Shown: one piece after another, positions 24,699 through 35,300 of the stretch
Position numbering within the stretch: the stretch's first letter is position 1
How the letters are laid out: each line of letters begins with the position of its first letter
DNA from: Galaxea fascicularis
Lineage: Eukaryota > Cnidaria > Anthozoa > Scleractinia > Euphylliidae
DNA length: 64,000 bases
Reading direction: 5' to 3'
NCBI GenBank assembly: GCA_948470475.1
Contig: OX419336.1
Span: forward strand, 8,817,608 to 8,881,607
Position numbers and translations under genes: made by a program
Notes under the pieces: generated by a model
Seen by the model: the letters and a program-made list of their open reading frames with translations, nothing else
What the model was told of the DNA's origin: nothing
Database searches by the model: none

Positions 24699-25530
24699 GC
24701 TTCCGAAATATGTATAGGTATAAAGAGCGCAAACATTTGCTTTCTTCAACAGTTTTTGAAAGTACATTTAAACAGGTGCAAATCACACGACCATCTTGTG
24801 AAATTAACCCAATAAAGTCATTTGAGATTGATGGTTTAGAACCAAACATTCAAGAAAGAACCGCAATTTAAATCGGTTTTTAAATTGCATTTCTTCCTAG
24901 AAACAGGTCAGTGTAGATTTTACTGATACCGCTTCCGAATCTGTATTGGTCTCTTCTGAAGAGTTTTAACTTTCGCTTACTTCAACAGCTTTTGGAAGTG
25001 TATATTTTAACAGGTGCAAAACCACAAGACTGTGAGTTGTGAAGTTAATCTTAGAAAGTCATTTGACATCTGATTTGAGATTGGTGTTTTAGGGTTGAAT
25101 GTTAAAAAACGTAGCATTTTAAATTGGTTTTTTAATTACATTTCGGCCTAGTCTATTTCAATAATGTTCAGAGCGTGGAAATTAAAGTAAACTGTCACAT
25201 TTTCAAAACATTTAAAATTAAACATTCATTTGCAGTTTGCAAAAATATTAAGCGGATATAAGACTCTTACTGTTTCTATAATGAGCCGCATTTCTTATCT
25301 CTTTATTTTCGAAAGGAGAGAGCAATCCAGTTTTTACTTGATTCAGGGAGCAACTGTGTTATGATCAATTTTTGTGGGGATTCAATATTGTTTTTTTTAC
25401 CCAATCCAAAGACGTTTCCTTGTTTTGCTTCCGAAAAATGTGGTCTTGCTGTTAAACGAGGAAACATTTGCTTCCCTCAACATCATCAATTTCCATGTCT
25501 AGATTTCAACGGGTGCGAAGCAGAACAAAA
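24699..25530. repeat. Degenerate repeat, three copies of a ~100-230 bp unit
   Basis: GCTTCCGAA starts similar segments at 24699, 24931 and 25427. Each is followed by a CATTTGCTTTC- or CTTACTTC-like stretch, TCAACA and then (A)CAGGTGC or ACGGGTGC. The first two copies also share the downstream AAAGTCATTTGA...GATTG and TTAAAT.GGTTTTTAA blocks, 230 bp apart. Function is unknown. ORFs across it (for example 24419-24871) owe their length to AT-rich repeat sequence. Confidence 0.5.
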
Positions 25531-28002
25531 ATATATTAAACCTAAAAATAGTAGTGAGTAACAATATTTCGCGTTAAAGAACGACTGAGTTGCCATAAAC
25601 CATTATTTCAATTTCCAATCTTTACTTCAAAGGTGTTGAGTTCGTTATCTATTCATAACCATAATGATTTGAAAGCTTACTGTATGAACCAATCAAAGCT
25701 CACGCTAGAAAAGTACAATTTCATGAGCCAACGAATAGGCTGGCATAAGAACAGGCCTCTCTGTAGCCATCACATTGGTACTGTCATAAAGCTTTGACAT
25801 TATAGGCCTCGGGTTATTTTTGTAAATTGTGGGTTTGTTATCATTTAGTCTACTGGCGCGGTTAACCCACTGTTTTTGTTCTTTCCCGCACACAGAACGT
25901 ACAGTTTTGATATTATTCGGGAGCAGTGTACAGCTGTTTTTGTTTTTTTTATTTTGATCCAGTAGTTTGCCGGATTTATATCTTAACTTCGGTTCGCTAC
26001 GAGAGCCGTGCTACGATTGTGGTAAAATCGGAACTTCGCAAAGGTAAGGACAGGATTTCCCGTTTAAAAAAGCGGTTTACATCTATATCAATTCTGATTA
26101 ATTGTACATTGGTCAGGCATAAGGAAACGTTCTTCTAAACTTCGACAAAATATTAGTCCAATACTTGAGCCAATCCCCGCAGTATGAAGAACAGCTGTTG
26201 CCTGTGGCAGTGACCTTGAAAATATTGTCGATGATTTGATTTTTCGTTCGAATAAATGTACCTTCGCCTGGGAATAAGATAAACGGGAAAATAGAACGAG
26301 CTGGTGAGTCAATTAGGAATTGTCAAAATATTTTGTTCGCTAACCTGTATTCTCTTTCGTTTTTTTTTTTTTTACTAAACTATCGAAAAGTGTTTCCCAG
26401 ACAAATTAGAGTTAACCATTCTAATCTGTGGCCCTATTTATTTAATAAGAACACGGGCTGGCCTGCATGGCAATTTTCGCTTGTTTATATTTGATACAAA
26501 AATATTATGTTCTACTGAGGATTATGTTTTGGTACTTTTTCTCTCCAGCGGGAGTTGTTTTGCTTATATATATGCCTGGTCTATAGAATTTCTCTGGCGT
26601 TTAATTCCTTATTTGCTTGGTGTTTTTTTGTTTCTCGCTTAATCATGACGGATTTCATATGCTTTTGAGTCATTTTGTATAAATGTCTTGGTGCACCAAG
26701 CGAGACATTCAAAATACCCTGCAATTAAGAAAACATCGATTTGTGCATTTTAACTTGTTCGCGAGTTTAATATTTCCGTGTATGTGGAACGAGCCTTCAG
26801 TTTCCTAATATTATTTATTATCTCGTAATTAGCATGGTCTAGACGGGCTATTCCTTCGTTTGGCTTTAAATTTAGGCATCCATTTTCGTGGATAAATCCT
26901 AGAGCGTTCGATCCATCCCTGCGCACAGCAAAAAAGGAACTATAGTTCATATTACAGGCTTAGAACTCCTTATCCGTCCCAGACGAAAACACATCTATTG
27001 TTTTCAGCCAGACATCTTTGAATGGTGTAGTTTGTTTTCATTTGGTTTTCGTTTACGTTGTGTTTTCTACCTGCAGTAATTGTCAGTTATAGCAAACCGC
27101 TTGTCAAGAAATGCATTATCGACCAAAAAGGATTTAGTTTAGTCGCTGTAACAGTTTTACTTTTCGATAAGTGGCCTTGTTCTTTACGTAGTTTTCTAAG
27201 AAAGCTGATTATTGAGGGTGTCTAATTTTTGTGTTACCTGTTTATTGAAAGATTGAAAATCGAAAATATGTATTCAAACCCCAACAGCGGTAATTTATTT
27301 CGCACTTCATGCACGTTCAATGTTCCGGAAGCTTGACGTCCCATTAAATTAGAAAGCTTCGGTCGCAACTTCGACTGGTTTTGTCGCTTTAAACCGATTC
27401 CAACCTCGAAAGTCAATTGGATCTGTCCCTCAATCAGTGAACAACAAGTCGAAAACAATTAAATTCGACGTTTGAATCGGAAGTCGAATTTCTCGCGGAA
27501 CTTTTTAAGTGGGTCTCAGAATCTATGAGTGCTCTATTCAATTATTGTGTCGTGCGTGCGCATGTCTGGTTTAAGTATATGACTGGTTGTTTCTCTTGTT
27601 ATATGGCTGATTTTCTGCCATTTTTACCTGCGATCTTTCGTAGCTTATGATTGCAGTCGATGTGACTGAAGTGTGAGTTCGGTTGTGTAAGGTTGCGTCC
27701 ACTCAAGCAAGTTTTCGAGTAAGTTGTCTTTGACGAAGTATTCATCGTCAACTCTCCACGACCAAGAAACGTAGTAATAAAACAAATAATAATAATAAAA
27801 CAGTTGGGTTACTAGAATTACTCAGGCAATTTTCATCTAAGTTCATTAAAATCGTACTCTGATGCAATAACTATTTATACAGTACAACAAAAAGGCTTTT
27901 AAAAAATCACATAAAATTGCTTAACTAATAATGATCTGGCCAATCGCTTTGAGACAATTTGGAAAAAAACCCCACAGGATTTGTGACAATTCTTAAAAGC
28001 TA
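25531..28002. other. Gene-poor stretch
   Basis: Nothing recognisable. It holds a poly-T tract near 26360 and short random frames only. Confidence 0.5.
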
Positions 28003-28287
28003 TTATTATATCTCTGAGACAGTACGCGCGCTGTGATTGGTCAATTTTGCGGGCCGCTAAACTTTAAGTTTCCTTTCCCGAACGCCCGATTAATCTCAGA
28101 GATATAATAAATATATCACTAACTTCATTCTCTCCGTCCATACTGAAAGTTACGGATCCTCGTTATTTCGCGTTGATTTATGGCCCGCGCGCTTTGCGCT
28201 TGAGTCATAAGCGAACGGGAAAAAAATTCGGTCCGTCACTTACGGTGCAGACCTCGAACTCGGTTAATAAGAGGTATTTAGAACACT
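28003..28287 (-). mobile_element. Dispersed repeat (ATATCTCTGAG family), uninterrupted copy
   Basis: This is an inverted-orientation relative of 19902-20285. On the minus strand it reads ACCGAGTTCGAGGTC, AAGTGACGGACCGAATTTTT, CGAGGATCCGTAACTTTCAG, TATGGACGGAGAG, TTATTATATCTCTGAG. Its core is bounded by ATTATATCTCTGAGA and TCTCAGAGATATAAT. It provides the empty-site comparison for the MITE at 19998-20160. Confidence 0.8.
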
Positions 28288-29376
28288 GTTGGAGCGTTCT
28301 TGATTTTATTTTATGAGAAGCTACAAATTTATGCACTGCGGTGCTGGGTCGATTGTCGAAAAGGTGAATCGTCAAGGAGAACAACTTAATTGCTTAACCC
28401 TTGAATTTCCCGAAGTAACTTCTCCTTAGAATGTAACTCCTCCAAGAATATCAATGTATTGTCTAGCGGACAGGTGATGAGAATATACAAACATATCAGC
28501 CAGAGACTGTTATCTCGATAAAACCAACTAATATGTATAGCGGCCACAAAGGAGAATTTATGATCAAATCTTGGGAGTGAAAGGGTTAAGCATATAGAAA
28601 CGCTAGTCTTTGCAATGTCTGCTGCGTACACATTTGAACCATGGTTGACCAGCGAGCAGTGAAAAAGAACAATGAAGGTTGCGCTTCTCTCGCAAGCGAA
28701 TTCGTTTGTGCTGTTTTGATTGTTTGGTTTTGTAGTTACGGTTGCTTGGCCCGTAAATGTCTGCACTACTTTATCTTTCCTCATTAATGTGTGTGTGCAA
28801 AGGGTTTAAAAACTAGTCGCAACCTCGAGAGGGACCCAGGGACGTTAAATAGTTTACTGCTTCAGTCAAACTCGCCAGCCTTTGAGAAAGGTCACCAGAA
28901 TTTTCATTTGAACTGTTTATAATATCAAATGAAGAATGACCCCCACAGTTGGGAACGAAATTTATGCAATCGAGTAAAGAAGCTTGAAAAAATTAAATAT
29001 AAAATTGACAATACCAGCAGAAAACGCTCGCACAGTTCATGCAGTTTTGCTCTTCGAGGAGAAGATGTTTTCGAAGAGATTTGACCCAAGGCGATTTCAT
29101 TTGATGTTTTCAATTTCCATTTCTCTGAAACATTGTGGTAGGGCGAGCTCATTTCTCAATGCGTCTTCACTATATGATCAGAAAAGGAAGCGGCGTGTTG
29201 CGCTGAAGGCTAAAACCGGAGTCAAATATACCGACCAATAGTTTTCATTTGCAGTGTCACATCTGCTTGATTTACCACCTTGCGCTAATGCGTTTCATTT
29301 CCTTCCCCTCAGGGCCATGTTTACATGCTCTACTTTGGCGTCGTTTTAAACAGGAAGTCATTTTAGGCCGCTAGAG
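28288..29376. other. Upstream flank of the SLCO gene
   Basis: No gene is recognised. Open frames on both strands (28386-28784 minus, 28984-29241 plus) have no domain. The SLCO promoter presumably lies in the right part, but I see no clear TATA box or initiator that can be defended. Confidence 0.4.
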
Positions 29377-32300
29377 ATGGAAACTGAAGACGAAAAGCCT
29401 GACGAAAGAGATCTTTTGTGCGGTTGGAGATCGTACCGACCAAAGTTTCTTCAGAAGCTCAACACACCGAAATGGTTTTTAGTATTTCTCACCATTTATT
29501 CCTTTATGCAAGGTAAGCAGAGGTGTTTGTTAGTCATGATGATCTAGGGCCCGTTTCTCGAAAGTCGCGTAAACTTTTCGGTCCCGAAAAGCCATTTCAA
29601 AAACTGGGACCGCTTATTCTAAAATCCTGGCCCTTTACTATACGATTTCGAGTATTGAAAGGGCAGATTTGCTGTAAAATGTTATGCCTGAAAACGCTTT
29701 CGTTTTCGAGATAGCACCCGAAATAGACCCGAAAAGTTTCGGTAGTTTCGAGAAACGCGCCCCTGATCCGTCACTGATGCCGTTTTGGCCCAGTGAAATC
29801 CAAGACAAGACTAATCAAACGATGGGTTAAGCTACCAGGCCAAAAGACATTTTTCTTTTCTCAGGCGAGGTGATCTATCGCAGCAAAAAACGTACAAGTA
29901 GAAACGTTTCCGTAGCGTAGGCAGAAAAAAAAATTGCCTACTTGTCAACTCTCAACATAGCCAAGGTCTACGATTGTTGTAGGTTTTCAATCAGTGGAAA
30001 ACGTATTCAAACGCCCTCTACATTCCACGGGCAGTGCGCAGTAAGCTGTTGGTAAAATCTAGTCTTCAATGCACCTTATTATTCCAAAATGGCTCGTATT
30101 CTTATATTCTTTTGTTTTTATTTAAATTAGCCCTTGTTTACTGCGCGCAAAACTGAAATTTTTTCGTGTAAAATGTACACCGGAAACAATTCCTTTCGTA
30201 CTCAGTCGTAAAAATGTGAAGCTTGTGGGATGTGGCGTAGAGTGTCAAGAATACCTCGCAAATTAATGTGTCTTGGTTAGCTGAAAGCCTTTAATTAGGC
30301 ACTACGGTCATGTGCATGCTAGCGGGCATTACCCCTTAAATCTACCAAATAAAGTGTGAGCCCGAATATTAGCAGCCACGGACAGCTGTTTCGGCCTGTT
30401 AGGCCTCGTCGTCAGCATGGCATAGCTAATACCCAGGCTCAAGAATCCACATGAATAAAACAAGCAATGAAAGTGTAAGGTTCGTGGGATGTGGCTTGGA
30501 GTGACAAGAATACTTCACAAATTGTGTCTAGGTAAGCTGAAAGCCACTCACGTTGGGCACTATGGCTACGTGGTAGCGGGCGTTGCACCTTAAATCTACC
30601 AAATAAAGTATGAGCCCGAGCATTAGCAGGCATGGACAGTGTTTCGGTCTTGTTAGGCCTCGTCATCGTAATTCGTTGTTTACCACAGCATTTGAACATT
30701 CAGTCGCTAGCTCAGAATTGGCGCAGTCAGCAGAAATCCTTATTATTATTGCCATAGGCTTTTCCTCAGCGTAGTCCTAGCGAGTAAATCGGCATTGAGA
30801 GTAATGCAACAGCGATATGTTATAACGGACTACATAACAAAATAAATTAATATATCTCTAGCTATGTAAATTTCTGTGTTTTGACTTTTGTGTTTTGTCT
30901 TTTGTGTCTTGTTTGTCTGTGTGCTTGAGTGTGTGAGCCTGAATTTTGAAATTATATTTGTATTATTGTGATCCCCCTTGTTAAACGTAGATGCTTTGGG
31001 CAAACAATAGCAAATAAATTTAAATTTAAAAAAATTTTATAACGGACGTATCCACAATGTCGTTCGTCCGTACTGCCGGGGTTTTTGAGAGTCAAACTGA
31101 GGTGGTAATCAATATTTTGCTTTAACATGTTTCATTTTGTTTTCTTTATATTTTCCAGGAATGATAGCTACTGGACTAACAGCTGCGGGTCTCACTTCGC
31201 TAGAAAAAAGATTCAAACTAAGTAGCAAGCAAAGCGGTATGATAATAGCGGCAAATGACGTATCTGCTCTTCTCCTTATCATCTTCATTAGCTACTTCGG
31301 AGGTCACAGGAATAAGGCGCGGTGGCTTGGCGTGGGAGCCCTGGTCACCAGCCTGGGGTGCCTGTTGTTCGCCTTACCACACCTTCTTGTTGGCAAGTAC
31401 CTTCCTCTCCAGTTTGAAGACACTGCTACGGGAGACATGTGCTTGTTTAACACCACTGGAATTCAGAGTACTGTTGAAACGTGCACCGAAGCCAAAGGGT
31501 ACACCGCTTGGAAGTACATGCTGGTGTTCATTGGCGCTAAGCTGCTTTTAGGAGCAGGAACCACGCCCTTGTTTACACTGGGGCCTGCATACATTGACGA
31601 GAATGTAAACCCTAAGGTGGCGCCCATGTATTTAGGGGTCTGGTTCACGGCCACGTTTTTCGGACCTGGAATCGGGTACGTAGCTGGTGGGTCGCTTCTG
31701 AACGTCTGGGTGGACCTCATTCAGGTAAGGAGGTTATTAAAGTATATTTTGTTTCAAAATTCTAGAAGCAAAACCCGCGATATCGTTGTTAAGTGCCACA
31801 AGATCTTTTTTTTTTATTTGATTGGCGGCAGACTCAATTTAGTATCCCCATTACAAGTGCGTTAAACGGCACTACAGAAAAGTAGTGCTTGAATGGCCTC
31901 ACTTCAAGACTTCATCCACAGAAGGTCGATATCGAGTGGTAAACAGCCTCACAAAAAATGCTGCTCAGTCGCTTTTATTTGCAATAGCCACTCTTCAGGA
32001 TTTTATCCACAGAGGTGTAGTATCGATTAACAAACAGCACTGAAAAATATTGCTCAGTAGTTTTCATTTGGAATAGCCTGACTTCAAGCACGTTATCCAA
32101 TAACAAATAATACCGAAGAAAAGCACTGCTTACCAGCTGTTATTTGACCGCCATTAAAATCTTCTTTGCGGCAAATGACTTAACGGAAAAAAGATGTTTT
32201 GGTCAAGCGCATTGTTGTCAGTTACAAACCACAGCCCTCTTAGCTGTGGAAAAATGTCTTGCATTTTACAGTTGGCAACTCTGAATACCAAATGCAACAC

Positions 32301-35300
32301 CTGTAAACAGTGAACTGTTTGGTATACTCAACGAATTTCTTCACTTTTTTCCCCCAGCCCCCTGGAGTAGACATCACACCCGAGGATCCCCGCTGGATCG
32401 GGGCCTGGTGGCTAGGGTACTTTTTCGGGGGGCTTCTTTTGCTCTGCACCTCCATAGCCCTACTTGGTTACCCCAAAGAGATGCCGGGGGCGCGGGAAAG
32501 ACGAATGGCCGCAATCAAGGAGGGACTCCTACCCCCTCGTGATGAACACATTCAAGGCCGACTGAAGGACATCCTACCAGCTACAAAAGCTATTCTGACG
32601 AACAAAACATTCATGCTAAACACTTGCGCATTCTGTTGTACCACTCTAATCGCAACGGGTCTTGGTCCCTTCGTCTCTAAGTTCATACAGTCGCAGTTCG
32701 GCAAATCATCTTCAATGGCAGGTTTGTGTTGTCTACAGACCACAAAAGAGTGTGTTCAAATGACGTCACGGCGGCCATGTTGATGTCCCAAACAAAATCT
32801 CTGGGAATCGCATTCTTTTGTAACTAGTATCTCTGGTTTCAGTAAACCAATATGGCTGATAGTCACGCGAGTGAAAACGATCTGTAGAGTTTGATAACGT
32901 TACCATTAACTGACGTAATTACCAATGGCTCTGCTGATCCGACTTTGGGCTGGCAAGCCATTAAGGAATATAGGCATTGAAATGAATAAATAATGGCAGT
33001 GAATTGAAAGTGCTCAGTGGACGCCTTCAAAATCATGTTCGTCTAATGAAAACGGTCCGCTCAACCTGGGAAAGGCCAACTGCCGCTGTGATTACTTGTA
33101 CACGAAGCTGCACACGTATATCACTAATTGTATGCCTTTTGAATGACAATGCATAATTTGTTAGGATAAAAAAGGAAAACGTACTATAAATAGAGGAGAT
33201 GAGAAACAGAAGGAAAAGAAAGTTTTAGATGGGTGAGCTGGTGAGTGGCAGTAATTAATACTGAGCAAAATAATTCTGGAAGAGAGCTCTTTTTAAGAGT
33301 TGTTTTGTAGGTTTTTGGCGAATAGAAATAGGGATATCATTCCAGTAATAACATCCAGTAAGCTAATGACATTAAGTGATGTTTTGTTCTTTTCTCGTTT
33401 CTTTCTTTTCTCCAGGAATCCTCTCTGGCATCGTGATTATCCCAGGGACCGCAAGCGGTATTTTCCTGGGAAGTTACCTTGTCAAGCGAGTGGATGTGAG
33501 ACAGTCGTGTAAGATAGCCGCCAAGTACTGCTTCATCTTTCAGTTTATCGGCACCTGGGCCGTGCTTACCTTCCTCATTCCCGGATGTAAGACCACATTG
33601 CTTGCTGGGGTTAGTCACCCGTACAATAACAACAGGTACAGTTGCGCAAGACAAGCTTGATGTGTTCGAGGCATTTAAGGGAAAAAAACAAAGAAACAGA
33701 ACCCGCTCCTGATCAAGAAGAGTAGGGAACGTAATTGCCATTGCTGTAGTCCATCCTTTCACACATCTCAGGGATGCTTTGAGGCTGGACGGGCGACGGG
33801 CTGGAAAAAACGACTACTTTACAGTCTTAAATTTGTGTTATACACTGAATTGATTATCTTATAATTATTGTCTCTGTGCTTCCCCAAAATTGCTTGCTTG
33901 CAAGTGACGTCATGGCGGCCATGTTGGTGGTCAAGAACAATAGCCTTTCTCTCCGCTGGGAACTAAATTCTCAAGAATTTTCAATTGTTTTGACCCCCAA
34001 CATGGCCTCCCTGTCACGTGGTTGAAAACCAAGAATATGAAGATCTGAAGCCCTTTTTGCAGCAAATATACAAAACCCTGTATTTTTTCCTCAGCAAGAC
34101 CCTTGATGAGATCAGCAAGACGTCTCCATGTAACTCGTTATGCCACTGTTTCAGTAGTAAATATGATCCCGTCTGTGGAGTAGATCAGATATCGTACTTC
34201 TCTCCGTGTCACGCTGGCTGCTCGCTGCGAGTCGTGGACGAGGAAGAAGGAGAAAAAAACAACTTATTGTCTATTCAAAAGGTGAGACCTTATGATATTA
34301 GAACAACAACAACAACAATCTTAAATTACATTTATAGGCGGAAGAAACTATCAAATGAACGGTGTAAACCTCGTGATTTGATTGGTCTAGACGAGTTTGC
34401 GATTAAAGTATGGACACACGAATGACGCCGTGAGTCAAATAAAAGGGAGTCTTACCAACGACGACGGCGACGGCAACGAAAACGGCATTTCAAAATATAA
34501 CTTCCCGTTTCTGTGACGCTTTCGCAATTATTGAAATTTCTTTAACTTGGAAATGCTGACGAACTGTCCCGGATCTAAATTACTATGAACGGTGTTAAAG
34601 CAAGAAAAAAGCCGAAAGAAAACTTTGCCGCCATGCGCTCACGTTCTCGAGAAAACATTGGTCATTTGACGTTGTTGTTTTGCAGAGGACGGCAAAGAAA
34701 TGTGCAAAACTATAAAACGCACGTGCAAAGCGATTATTTTTGCTCATTAAGCCTATTGTTTTGTGGTGTTCTCGTTGCCGTTGCCGTCCTAGTTGCTTCA
34801 AATTTTGACTTCATCCTTGCGTTAACAGTGTGCGCACGCACTGTCAAATGGAATATATTTGTTTAGTAATTTCCCGTGAATAATTATTAGTCAACCAATA
34901 AAATTTCTGCGCTGAGATTATTACACCCTTAACATAAGGTATAGCTCGCATGAGTTGTTAATGCCATTCATCACTGAATCATGCTTGTACTCAGGGAATC
35001 ACGTATTTCCTCCTTATTAAATTAAGGACACGCTTATCGAGGCGTTTGTGCTGAAAATGTTGCTCATTTTGGAAAAGACTGGGATTGAGAGTACCATGCG
35101 AGCGCGTTTGGTTTCGTATAAACTTGTGTGTTTGTTGATTTATTTATTCATTCAGTTGTTTTGTTTTGTGGAGAGAGCTTGATCCATACAACTAGCAGCG
35201 TACAGCTAACGATTGGTTGAGCGTTACGAACTTTTTAATGTTCTGATGACAGAATTAAAACTGCCGTAGAATTCTCTCTCTTCTTTCAAACTTAAACTTG

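Noticed and set aside
24419..24871. 150-codon ORF
   Set aside because: No recognisable domain, overlaps an equally long antisense frame and degenerate repeats, and has no coherent splice context.
32722..33760. Antisense ORFs over SLCO exons 3-4 (for example 33337-33762 minus)
   Set aside because: Shadows of the true exons and flanking intron; the plus-strand frame carries the OATP sequence.
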